Shown here in pieces: positions 39,794 to 53,116 of a stretch of DNA of 64,000 nucleotides. The stretch comes from Heterobasidion occidentale (lineage: Eukaryota; Basidiomycota; Agaricomycetes; Russulales; Bondarzewiaceae). The DNA lies in the NCBI GenBank assembly GCA_039111635.1, contig JBCAQO010000001.1, positions 2,914,001-2,978,000 on the forward strand. Direction: 5' to 3'. A program made the translations under genes and the position numbers. Each line of letters starts with the position of its first letter. Position 1 is the stretch's first letter. The notes under the pieces are model-generated. The model was not told the DNA's origin and made no database searches. It saw only the letters and a list, made by a program, of their open reading frames with translations.

Positions 39794-41357
39794 CGCGTAA
39801 CGCCTGATCTCTCCTGCTGGTTCGAAAAAACCCACTTTTTATCACCTCCACACATATTCACCTATATTCACCGACGCAGTTAGCCGGCAAGCACGACGGG
39901 TCGACTGTATGAATCATTTCCCTACCATCCTCCGACTGTTGAGTTCCCCTTTTGTTGTTTCTAGCGGGCATATGCATCACTTCGCCGAGGGCAAATGAAG
40001 GAGTAAGCATCACTCGTCGATTATCAATGGTATCCTGATGGTATCCTGATTGGTCTCGCTTCGATCCTACGATCCGAAGGAGTGTTGAAATAGTGCTGAA
40101 ATGTGCAACCACCTTCCTTGAGCTTCTACGCAGCCCCCTTTAATCTGCCCCGCATCTCGATTGAGGCATTTAACGTTGATTGCTAGGGCCCTTGCACCTA
40201 GGATATCCCAGCGCAGCAGAGGAACAGTTGCACACGATCACTGCCGTACTACTTGCAAAGAATTGCCGGTTGAGCTCGACAGCATGCTCGGATCACTTCA
40301 GTTACATAAAACTGCTCACTGGCAGCGTCTGCCAGCCGGAGCCCAGCACCAAAGCACAGCCGACTCGGAGTGGTGTTTCTTCCTCCTTCTCCGACGACAG
40401 CGAATGCGCGGATCACAGAACGTCCATCTTCTGTGCGCAAAGTACATAAGTCAGCTGGCACGGAGAATAGGGGCTCGCAGGACAGTGCTCTTGTCCTGAG
40501 CAGGCTAATCAGGGATTTTGCTATAGGCGTCCGCAGCTGCGACGTTCTACGCCACTAACGGCTGTTGCTGTGCGCTGCTGTGAGTGCAGTCTGCCATTGC
40601 GTAGAGATCTGCAAGGTCCGCCTGCGGCTCTCGCAGTTGTTGACGGCCCTCCGGTTGTGTCGGTGAGTGAACAGCCACCAACCGGCAATCCATCCGACGA
40701 TATCTGAGATCGGGGCGCTGTGCTGAGCCTTCTTCGGCTGGGATAATCGCGATTGACTCTCGTACTCCAGCAGAGATCTCGCCAGTGTGCTGCGCACGGT
40801 GTTGTCATGAACGAGTGTTATAGCGATGCATACGGCACGACGACTTGGGGAGAACTCTGGAGAACTGCATTTATCGCTATGGTATCCGGACAAAACATAT
40901 TTCAAAACAAAGGCAAAACACTACGTGAACAATCAAGCTTCGAGTTTAACAAGATAGTTTCCAAGAAAACAAGCATCAGATCGGTTCAAAAATAGTAGAG
41001 GAGGAATGTTAAGATGGTGGAAATTTGAATGAAGCTCAAAACAAGAGCGAAATCGGGGTCAGGTAGGATAGATCTTAGCCACGACAGGGAACGAGGAGGC
41101 CTGGTGAGTTGATGAGGTCGGTACGTTGCTACATGAGGCACAGCGCGAGCTGCATACAGCCGCCTCCCGAGGAATCCCACTTGGACACCGTAATGGTCAA
41201 GGGGTTCATCGATCATCTAAGAGTGGATGGCCGGACGTGCATCTTTCCGACTAGAGAAAAAAGGTCCTTAGTATCGGTAGAGGGCGGTTAGCATGAGGAC
41301 TTACATCGACTTGTGTTACTGCGCGGGCCGCTGATCTAAGAACTCTTTCGAAGAAAA
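39794..41357. other. 1.6-kb region without an identifiable gene
   Basis: This is the upstream flank of catalase and sequence leading to the inverted-repeat element. Overlapping short frames exist on both strands (for example minus 40555-40905, which includes one hydrophobic stretch). None has a recognisable domain. A short direct repeat (GGTATCCTGAT) occurs near 40028-40050. Confidence 0.4.
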
Positions 41358-41398
41358 GGCAGATGCGCCAGGGGCTCTTAGCACCGCACATTGCCCCC

Positions 41399-41500
41399 AA
41401 ATATCCCAGGGGATATTCGGGGTATATTAGCAATATACCTCGAATATACCCGGAATATACCCGTCAGGGAATATCCCTCAAATATCCCCCAGTCAATCCC
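41399..41500. repeat. Left subterminal AATATACC-type repeat cluster
   Basis: Several degenerate copies of AATATACC/AATATCCC and their complement GGTATATT/GGGATATT lie in about 100 bp. They include a small palindrome around GGTATATTAGCAATATACC. The cluster is mirrored at the other end of the inverted-repeat element. Confidence 0.7.
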
Positions 41501-42489
41501 AACTGGGAGATGACTCATCCATTTCGACGGTCACCTGATGAGTGCGCGTCGTCGGACAACGTCGAGATTTCTCTTAAGTGCTCCCTTCGTCTTACCCTCT
41601 AGGAGCCTCTAGTGTGCACATACTTTGGTGAGTCTTTCTGCCACTAAAACATGTTTCCATATGCTCTATAGTTCCGGTTTTCTCATATAATCAGATCTAA
41701 TGCCTGAAAATGCAGGATCAGAGCGCATATATGCGTCTAATTAGGGCGGGCCGGGGTGGGTGCTAGCATCTGTGTTTCTCATGCGCGTGGTGGCTCGGAT
41801 TAGCCTCAGAGTCTGCGGTGCGCGCGCAAGTGCCAATGTCGTCGGGGCAGTAGCAGCAGCAACAACATCAGTGAGGCCAGTGTTCATTCGGGCTCTCCGT
41901 GTCACAGTGCTAACCCCCGCACGGCAGTACTGACCCCCGCACTACACCGCATTCTTTCCATCCCCCTCGCTCCCTGCACTCGCCAACCTCGTCAAGCTGC
42001 AATCCTTCCCGGTGACCTTGTCTCTCCCCGCACTGATCTTCTCAGCCTCTGCACGCATGCTCACCCCGCTCCTCCGCAGGATGCGCCTCTATGCTGCCGG
42101 CACCGATGCACTCGCCAGCGGCTGCGTTTTTGCGCGTGGCGTGCTACCAGATGTGCTCGTGTTCGACAGCACGGTGCCGCAGCCCAACGCACCCCCCAAA
42201 ATATACTCCTCGAATTCGAGGCCACGCGTGGACCCACCGCTCCCGCCACCGCAATAGATTCTTGCGTCAAGGCGCTGGTCGTCCCATCCCTGATGCGCGC
42301 TGTGGCTGCTTGCGTATGCGGGGGAACATCTAGCCGGGATTCGCACCTCTCGCCTCCCCAAGTATATTTTGTAGATCTTTCAAGCCTTGGAATTGTCGTG
42401 TAGTCTTCAATAGCATGTATTAGTTTTATGATTTGTTAATATATTTATTATCTATTTATGGAGCACATTTTCAAGCAATTGGTTCATGA

Positions 42490-42705
42490 TAATGAGCTCG
42501 AATATACCTGAAATATACCGTGAATATACCTGAAATATACCGTGAATATGCCCAGCCCCGAATATCCCCTGGGGATATTCGAGGGATTTTGTGACTATAC
42601 CTCGGATATACCACGAATGTACCGAGGGGGGGTCTGGGTATATTTGTGGTATATTTGTGGTATATTCCTAATATACCACGGATATCCCCAGGGGATATTC
42701 GAGGC
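42490..42705. repeat. Right subterminal AATATACC-type repeat cluster
   Basis: A 22-bp unit (GAATATACCTGAAATATACC plus GT) is tandemly repeated at about 42499-42545. GGTATATTTGTGGTATATT-type inverted copies and a GGGATATCC-type block follow. In reverse complement this cluster aligns with the left one over about 60 bp. Confidence 0.7.
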
Positions 42706-42779
42706 AATGTCCGGTGTAGCCTACACCACTGAACAGCGTAGGTTGAGAGTCCCTGGCGCATCTGCCCTGCGGCCGTTGC

Positions 42780-43598
42780 TTATTTTCTTCCGCGCGGGGT
42801 GACGGCTGTCGAGCCGCCGCCTTCCGCGCGAGGGCATCCTACAGCCCTGCGTAGCCTCTTCAACGCAGCGGCTTCCACGTCTCTGCGAGAGACTTCCAAA
42901 AAGGCGCTAGACAACTGAGTGCTTGGCCGCTCGAAGAAGAAAATTGAGCACGTACGATTGGAACCACCGACGTTCTCTTCAGTCAGTATCTCAGCTTCTA
43001 GGAAGGTGGCAGAGGACCTGACCGTCTGGCGACGATGTTCACTGGTTTTCAGTGAACCAGGGACCGTCGTAGCCGGACCGGGGACGTAGCTGCTACCCGC
43101 ACATACTGGCGCATAGCCAGCACCGGAACGCGCTTTCATAGTAGAAGTGATGCCGACCTGTGCTGCTCGTCAACGCACGAACCGGGTAAAGCCATGGCTG
43201 TTCTTACAATACGCTCGAAGGCGGCGCCGTCTAGCACATCCAGGTCCAGGTCCAGTCGATCAATCTCATTGTCAAAGTCGTCAGGAGTTGTGGAAATACC
43301 GTCGCTAGCGGTGGATTCGGGCAATATGAAATAATCAGCCATTTCTCGGAAAGATGCAGGAGATGGGAGAGGGAAAGGGGTGAAGATCTGTGTCTGCGCA
43401 TAGTGTACTTGCCGTAGAACGTCGCCCAATCAGACGCCACGCTGCTCGCAGCGCTTTTCTATTAATACTGCCTTCGCACCAGTGCGGCGCTACTGCGCGC
43501 AGAGCACTGCAGCATAACTTCGATTGTTCGCTGAACACCTTTGGGTCGAGCATTTGGATAGATTGATCAGACTGTAACTTACTGAGCATGATTTCCAT
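42780..43598 (-). CDS. Possible hypothetical protein gene next to the inverted-repeat element
   Basis: Successive minus-strand frames could be joined by short introns. First is MEIMLSKLQSDQSIQ with WRLIGRRSTA. Then, after a possible GTACAC donor near 43412, an acidic part (DFDNEIDRLDLDLDVLDGAA, then FERIVRTAMALP). Last, after a GTTCGT donor, a frame starting MKARSGAGYAPV that ends only 14 bp from the right end of the element. Composition is protein-like, but I recognise no family. It may be a lineage-specific gene, a truncated gene or chance. Splice borders are guesses. Confidence 0.3.
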
Positions 43599-44061
43599 TC
43601 ACCGCTACATTACAAAACAAGAATTGATTAGATTCAAAAAGTAAACACAAGACAGAAGATAAAGAACGACCAACACAAGTCAAGGCACTGACACACGAGA
43701 CGAAAGACGAACAGGAACAAAAACTTAAGGAGTAAGGAAAAATCACGGAACAGAAGAGACGGCTCAAAAGTCACCAAGACCGCTACTGTACATCACGAGC
43801 TGGATCACGTCCGACAACGCCTAGCATGGATCACCCATATGGACGCGCGTGGGTCACATTGCCATGGTGAAGAGTATAGCCAAGCATTTGACCCGCTTCG
43901 GGGGAGCACGACATGCCGATCGCGCACTTTCGAAGCAAGGCGGCCGGACGGGCGGCTGTGGGATAGAATCCGTACCTGAAAATCGAAGTCAGACACAACG
44001 ACAACAAGCATGAAATTCGCGACTGACAAAGGAAACCCCAACGCAGACTGAGTATGATGAA
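43599..44061. other. 3' flank of the C2H2 factor gene
   Basis: This stretch lies downstream of the C2H2 gene. The part at 43615-43760 is purine- and A-rich, as in an untranslated region. No gene is seen. Confidence 0.45.
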
Positions 44062-45147
44062 CTACTTCACGCGTATGTCAATGTTGCAGCTGCAACGCCT
44101 CTCTCGACCCGACCAGCTCTTGCCGCATGACTGACACCTTTCCCGTCCTGAACTGACAATGCCAATGCCATTCTTTTGAGGGTAAGGGCGGGAACTGGGC
44201 GATATGGACGACACCGACGACACTGACGAAGCAGTGTCATGGTGGATTGCTGCGCGATGCCTTTGAAGGTCATGTTTGCGCGAGAACGCACGTCCACAGC
44301 TGCGATGTGGGCAAATGAACGACTTCTGGCGTTCTGGGTTGTGCGTGTCCAGATGGGTCTTTAAGTTGTATGCACGAGCAAAGGCTGTAGAGAAATGAGA
44401 ACGAATAAGCATACGACGCAAGACCAGAACGAATGAAGACTCGCCTCGGTTGCAGTGGGGACACTGATGCCTGCGCCTCGGATCCTCCGAATCGATCTCG
44501 CTCCTATCGTGGACAGAAAGCACAGAGGGTACCGGAGGGACAGTGGGCAGCTGTGGAGAGACATTTGGGGAGATAGCCGGGACATGGTACCTCCCTGAGC
44601 TTGTTGCGGGTGTATACTCCGAGCGTGATTTGGGCATGTAGCGCACCAGAGGGGAAGTGGGGGGAGACGGAGGCAACACGCCGAAGGAGGTGAGGTCCAT
44701 GTCGGGCGAAGCGCCCGACGTGTAGCGATTGGCAGAGGGATCCGTTACTCCGTAATCGGAGCCGACGGTCAAGGACCTGAAGTCCATTTCGATAGGAAAC
44801 GAGAAATTACTGGGGGCGTAAGCGGGAGAGGTGGGGAAACTATAGAAGGACTCTGAAACGGTGGAAACGGTGTCGTAGGCCGAGTGGGAAGACGCGGTGA
44901 TGGAGCCGGGGCCAAAGGCGGGCTCGTTCGATCTATAACCAGCGAACTGGGCGGTGTCGAAGAGGACTTGGAGCTGCTCCTCGTCGAAGGCGGCGAGGTC
45001 GTGGTCGATCTGGAGCTCGAAAGATTCGACGGGGGGTACTACGACTTCGCTTGCAGTGTCGAAGAAGGGGACGTCGTAGCCTTGGGAGGGCTTTGAGTTG
45101 TCAGGGTTGATATAGTCGAAAGCGAATCCGGAGAAGTTGTGCGTCAT
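44062..45147 (-). CDS. C2H2 zinc-finger transcription factor
   Basis: This is a nuclear DNA-binding regulator of unknown targets. Once a 60-nt GC-AG intron (44385-44444) is removed the protein has about 341 residues. The N-terminal 210 residues are acidic and Ser/Thr/Pro-rich (for example DHDLAAFDEEQLQ), which suits an activation region. Two adjacent C2H2 fingers follow: HQCPHCNRAFARAYNLKTHL with a distal His (THLDTH), then FICPHRSCGRAFSRKHDLQR with RHRAAIHH. The intron falls inside finger 1. Retention would insert 20 residues and destroy the finger, so splicing must use the GC donor. The C-terminus carries a further Cys cluster (CQSCGKSW, RRCSCN) and basic residues. The finger pair resembles fungal Crz1-like and related C2H2 regulators, but the specific orthologue is not clear. 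Confidence 0.85.
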   Translation of the reverse strand: MTHNFSGFAFDYINPDNSKPSQGYDVPFFDTASEVVVPPVESFELQIDHDLAAFDEEQLQVLFDTAQFAGYRSNEPAFGPGSITASSHSAYDTVSTVSESFYSFPTSPAYAPSNFSFPIEMDFRSLTVGSDYGVTDPSANRYTSGASPDMDLTSFGVLPPSPPTSPLVRYMPKSRSEYTPATSSGRYHVPAISPNVSPQLPTVPPVPSVLSVHDRSEIDSEDPRRRHQCPHCNRGESSFVLVLRRMLIRSHFSTAFARAYNLKTHLDTHNPERQKSFICPHRSCGRAFSRKHDLQRHRAAIHHDTASSVSSVSSISPSSRPYPQKNGIGIVSSGRERCQSCGKSWSGRERRCSCNIDIRVK

Positions 45148-48100
45148 GTTGGAACTACGGCGTAGCAGGTGCTATAAGTACGAGGGGAGATGGAGGGCGA
45201 AAGTAGGAGGGAAGGGAAGGTGCGCAGCAACAGAGCACATACCCACAGAATTCCCACCCCTCGGCGTTCGCCTTGTCGGCAGATCCTGCCGGCTAGATCT
45301 AGCCCGCCGACCGCTCGCACTTCCATCTCGCTCACCAGCTGTGCTCAGTGCTCTTCCTCCACTCTTCGCCTGGATCAGCATTCTGACGCCGCAGCCCAAC
45401 CCATTCCAAGGCGGTGCCCATTTGCCCTCCCAGACCCCACCCCGAAATATTCCACCGCACACCGTCGTGCTGAACCCCCGCACGCATTGATCCATATGGT
45501 CACAACACGCCCAAAATCGTCAGGGCACGTTGCTAACGCGCTCGTACTCATCGCCGCTCCTTCACAGTCCCCTCGATTCATCATGCATGATCGAGTTTCG
45601 CCGATTTTGTACAAACGTCTTGCAGCCCGCCTCCTTGGACTCTACTAGCATTCCTCTTTCAGTCCCCCTCCTCCGCTCTCCGCGGCCATACGTGGTCCGC
45701 GTCAGCCCTCTGACGTGGTCATATTTCTTCTTCAGACATATCTCCTCCCTCGTCCGTCCACTGCATGCCGGGCCCTGACGCAAGACGCTATCACGACATC
45801 CATATGTGCTCCGTGTCTTCCCGTCGATGACTACTGCTTCCTGGTGCCGATTTGACAGCGACAACACCACCAAGCCAGCCTTACTAGTGAAATCAGCGCT
45901 CCGAGCGCACCCTTTACTCGTGCTTTCCTGGTCTTGCAAATCTCCGCTTGATCTCCGCGCTTGTTCCTCCGAGCAATGGGCTGATTTCACGCATGCACAC
46001 TCACATTGTCAGGCACTTTCCGAGCCCCCTATACCGTGACGTTGTTAGCCCACGTCGCCTTCTTCTATTCTTCGACAAAACCCAACATACCTACATCCTT
46101 GATACAGCTTACAATCATTCCCAACCATGTCACGTCCATGCAGAGGGAACGATCCCGAAATCACGTATTTCCTCCGTAGTCATCATTCGATCAATACGAG
46201 GTCGAAACCAGATTAGTATCTCGGAGAATGACAGAAGCGAATGGCGAGGACCATCGTTTGATAACACAAACTCAACCGCTGCGTCGTCCTGAAGTGGAAG
46301 CCGTCAACTCAATGTTGATGATGGACATGGATACGTGGACGGAGGCCGACATTGGGCGTTTATCGGCATCAGTGGGCATGGTCTGAAACGGACAACTATT
46401 TAGACTTATAGGGTCACGGCTTTCTGAGTGCATGCCGCATAAATGATCACACTGAATTGAGGGACTCGGAGTGAATCGTGCTTACCAGTATGATTGTCAG
46501 CAGTGTTTAGGCCGCGAGTTGGTTGGCTGTGGGCGGGCGAGACAATCAAAATTAATATCTGACTTGGGCGCCGCCGAATGCTAAACTGGAAAACAAAACG
46601 GCTCCAACAGCACGACAAGCTTGCTAAACTTCTCTTACGGCACGTAAATCAGCGCGCTGGCCATATCACAAGATCCACGTCGAAGAGTGGCGAATCTTGG
46701 AGGTGCAGTCAACGAGTGCGAAAACGGGGCTGCCTCCCTGCGTGATGTGATCACGCCAAGATCAATCTCTTTCCGCACAGAGTCAGCGCAAGTCACTATC
46801 TGAATGAATGATCCAACCACTGGCGCGCGACAGAAGGCGTGAGTGACAAGTACAACCCTTCGCCGCCCGATTGAAATAGCAGCCGCCCAGAGAACAAAGG
46901 AGCCGTCCATCACATTTGACCTTTAACAAGCCAGGACCGCCATGGCAACAGGCCTGGAAAATACACGGACACGTTCAGGTGTCTGCCCTAGGCCCCTTGT
47001 GCGTGTCCGATCCTCGAGCAAGCCGCGAGGTAACGTGCCGCGAAAGAGGAAAGGGGGGCTTCGATATCCCTACAGTCCTGCCTCCTGCGGCGCGTTTGCC
47101 GTGCGCTTGTGAAGAGCCGTCAGCGACAGCGACGTATTTGGGACCATCAGGTCTAGAGGCGACGAGATTCCAGAAAGTTCCGAGCGGGCGTAGGAACACA
47201 CTGCCGCCGCCTCCGAGCACTGGATGATGAAAGGCGTAACGAGCCATCAACTGTTGATAGGAGAGGGTGTGGATCGAGAACCAAGGCCTTGATCCCTGAC
47301 TCGTTTCTGCTTCCATGAATACTCGTACTGCTCCTCACGACGGCAGGACGGTAGTCTCTAGATTGGATGATAAGACAATGGGATCTGAATGTATGTGTAT
47401 CAAACTTCGAAAGCCTACAGTATAGGCGCTTGTGATGGCTACCAAAGTAGCCTTTGATATCCACATCCAATTGCACGAATGAGTTTCGAATTTACTTGGA
47501 CTGCGCAGCATCCACAGGCCGTGGCTCTAGTGAGAGCTTGAGGTTAGACATTGGTGATTGCAGACAGTGATCAGCACGCTGGTAATCCACGTAGCTCGGA
47601 CAGCTCAAGACGGACCGCCATAGGAGGTCACCGTGGGGTTGCATGTCATTGTCCAGTGATCATATGTGAGAGGAAGGTGCACATACCATTTTGTCAACGT
47701 TGCCCTTAGGACAAAGCACGAATCCATCGACGCTGTATTGAGCCTAATTTGTCCAAATCACATACCTTTCTCCGAGTTCAATGCCAAGGCTAATAGAGAA
47801 GAGTATACATGGCAATGAAATACCCATCGCATCTTTAATTGACATAATAGTGCCGGGATCGATCACCGTCCTTGGGTGCTTCGACGCTGATAGTCGAAGA
47901 ACTGCGGAAAGAAAGTCGTGAGTCGCCACAATTTAATTTCTGAACAAAGGGCCTTCGGAGCAAAGTTCGGTGCAGCACTTTCGCTTGTTTGCTTAATTTC
48001 TCTGCGGGCAAAAAAATTGAGCAGATTTTGTTGAGTTCCCCACGAAACTCACAATGCGTCCTGTGACGACAGCGAAAAACGCAACAGCTTACATAGCGAT

Positions 48101-48151
48101 AACACTCGACATAATACAGATAAACGACCGACCCTATGAACAACAAACCGG
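45148..48151. other. 3-kb region without an identifiable gene
   Basis: The left part is the pyrimidine-rich upstream region of the C2H2 gene, and long promoters are common for such regulators. No recognisable gene follows. The most protein-like frame is minus 46975-47316, including MARYAFHHPVLGGGGSVFLR and FWNLVASRPDGPKYVAVADG. I see no family match and no splice partners. The right end is the 3' flank of MCM5. Confidence 0.4.
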
Positions 48152-50968
<2,817 letters not shown>

Positions 50969-51061
50969 GTCGAGAGAGAGCTACTAGTACTAGATGCAGT
51001 GGGACGCGACACTGAACACTCCACTAGAATTACGCGACGGATTGATTTAGGGCAGGCTTGT

Positions 51062-51067
51062 ACGCGT
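51062..51067. promoter_or_regulatory. MluI cell-cycle box (ACGCGT) upstream of MCM5
   Basis: The palindrome ACGCGT lies 94 bp upstream of the MCM5 ATG. This is the binding site of the MBF/DSC1 (Mbp1/Swi6) factor, which drives G1/S genes including MCM genes in yeasts. One hexamer can occur by chance, so function is inferred from its position and from the type of gene. Confidence 0.45.
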
Positions 51068-51363
51068 CAAGGTATAATACCAATAACCTTTACTTTCGCG
51101 TATGATAAGTCTGAGCCAACCTCATTCACGGTCGTTGGATTATTTCGCTACATAATAGATCGAACATGCAGCATTGGAACCATTTGTGACACCATTCAGC
51201 ATCCTGGAATTACAAAAAAAACTGTTGGGCGGCCAACAAAACGAAGTGTCGACAAGCCTTAGATATGAGTTACTTATAAATAAACATTTTACCCCACCCG
51301 TCCCCGCGCCGCAGTGTTCTGAAGTCCATTACTAGGATCCTTGAACCCATAATTCACGATACA

Positions 51364-52752
51364 ATGAGTACGAGCATGGATACTGATGAACTGCCCGTAG
51401 TCCTTCCCCCTAGCACTCTGTCTGGGTTGGCACTGTCGTTGTGAGTTTATTCGAGACAGAGTTGACCTCCTCTGCTCATAGCGGCTAACATCTTCAGGCA
51501 TCCTCTTCCAATCTTGAACATTTCAGAGCATTTGACGCGCCTCAGACTGCAGACGAAGTCGAGTCTTCCTTTCGGTCAGTTGAAGATCATCTTTAGTACG
51601 CTGAGTTTGCTCAAGTCCAGATTAGTCCTGGGTGCATTGCTGGGAACACAGAATGGACGTGATGTCGATATTGTCAATAGCTTTGAGCTCTTCGTGGTGG
51701 AGGGAGAGAAAGTCGATCATGAATTCCTAGTTTCCCGAAGAGATCAATGTGCGTGCGACTGCCTCGAGGATTTTTTGATGCGCTAACGTCTTGTTCAGAC
51801 AAGCAGGTCTTTCCGTCCCTCGAATTCATCGGATGGTATACGGTGGCACCAGTACCTACCGCACGTCACATCGCTCTTCATGAACAGGTCCATATTCTGT
51901 CACTTCAAGCCGTTCTTGCGCGACGCTTATACTTCCACTCAGTTCACCCCATATAGCTCAACGCCACTTCTCTTGCTCCTCCAACCGTCCTCGACCGTCG
52001 GGGCTTCTGATGCCAACGCCAATCTGCCTCTCAAAGCCTACGAACCAACAATAGAGATCCGCGACCGATCATCGCGGTCCGTGTTCATCGAGGCACCTTT
52101 CAGTGTTGAAACGGGAGAAGCGGAGCGGATCGCCGTTGATTGGACAGCACGAGGAGGAGAGGGGGGTACGAGCTGTGAGTGCAAAGCAACCTTACTTCGA
52201 TATTTACGCACCCTGAAACACTGCCAGTGGAATCCCACCTGCAGACTCAACGCGCTGCAGTGAAGATGTTGCATGATCGTATCGTCATCCTAGTCCAGTA
52301 TGTCAAGGATGTCATGGCAGGTATGTGCTTGACCTGCTACACTCATATAAGTATCTAACTTTTGCATACAGGCAAGGCGCCGAAGGATAGCGCCACCCTT
52401 CGCTCCCTGACCGCCCTGCTTGCATCCCTGCCTGCAAGTGAAAACAAGGCATTTAGACAAGAGTTCGACGTTGTAAGCATGCATCATCAGGCTGAAGTTT
52501 TGCGCTCAACCTCTGCATCAGGAATACGAAGACGTGCAATTGACCGCATATTTATCCACGCTCACAAAATCAGCTAACACATTGAATGATGTACGTCTTC
52601 CGTACCAAGAGAGACATGGTATCTGACCTTACCTTCGTCTCCAGCTCGTTGACAAGCACATTGTGACGAATGCTGGCAACCGGGAAGATCGGACACCACT
52701 AGGTGCAGGAAGACGTAGGGGAGGAAAACTTGATTGGGATCGTATTCACTGA
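51364..52752 (+). CDS. CSN6: COP9 signalosome subunit 6 (MPN domain, non-catalytic)
   Basis: CSN6 pairs with the deneddylase subunit CSN5 in the COP9 signalosome, which regulates cullin-RING ligases. The ATG at 51364 begins MSTSMDTDELPVVLP. Splicing gives ALSLHPLPILNISEHLTRLR, then the MPN core VLGALLGTQNGRDVDIVNSF and FPSLEFIGWYTVAPVPTARH. The JAMM metal ligands (His-x-His ... Asp) are absent, as expected for CSN6 as opposed to CSN5. The C-terminal helical half reads MLHDRIVILVQYVKDVMAGK, then TALLASLPASENKAFRQEF. It ends after VDKHIVTNAGNRED and a basic GRRRGGK tail at 52752. The proteasome paralogue Rpn8 is less likely, given the HPLPILNISEH start and the MLHDRI block. About six short introns are present. 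Confidence 0.9.
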
Positions 52753-53116
52753 AGCTTCAAAGGCCTCGTCGACGGGACCTTGTACACAACTGTAAGACAT
52801 AATTGTACGGATTATGAAGGAATGCTTGTAAGCGGTTTACAAGAAGACTCGAAACTTTAGTCAATTTCTGTGTCATGAGTGAGGCTATTTGTTTACAATG
52901 TACTGAATGTAAGTAGTTGAGGTATTAGAATCATGTAACGATTCCCAATGGACTCTCAATCGCACCGCTTTTGGTGAGCAGAAGTAGATTTGTGGTTTGA
53001 GTTCGGCATTTCCAGCCGTACCTATGAAGGAAAGTGAGTAGAATAGTGCAACAACAGATGGTACATGGCCTACCGGCAATTCGTCAAAACTGGTTTGCCT
53101 TCTATTAAGCTTTGGA
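52753..53116. other. Convergent 3' flanks of CSN6 and the F-box-like remnant
   Basis: A 64-codon minus-strand frame (52885-53079) could be a further exon of the neighbouring broken gene, but it has no recognisable motif. Otherwise nothing is seen. Confidence 0.4.

Larger units (their letters stand above)
41358..42766. mobile_element. 1.4-kb inverted-repeat element, probably a non-autonomous DNA transposon
   Basis: The two ends are imperfect inverted repeats. The left end begins GGCAGATGCGCCAGGGGCTC and the reverse complement of the right end begins GGCAGATGCGCCAGGGACTC. Both then have ACATTGCC, and both continue into an AT-rich block with AATATCCC, GGGGATAT and GTATATTAG, followed by a series of (A/G)AATATACC repeats. 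Left subterminal repeats span about 41399-41500 and right ones about 42490-42705. The interior is GC-rich, contains only short frames and encodes no transposase I can recognise. No clear target-site duplication flanks the chosen ends, so the exact borders are uncertain. Terminal plus subterminal repeats with a non-coding interior suggest a MITE-like or deleted DNA transposon. The superfamily cannot be assigned by eye. Confidence 0.6.

Noticed and set aside
42260..42361. Possible tRNA on the minus strand (a T-arm-like GTGCGAATCCCGG string)
   Set aside because: The flanking bases do not form the 5-bp T stem, and no acceptor or anticodon stem could be drawn. It lies in the GC-rich interior of the inverted-repeat element.
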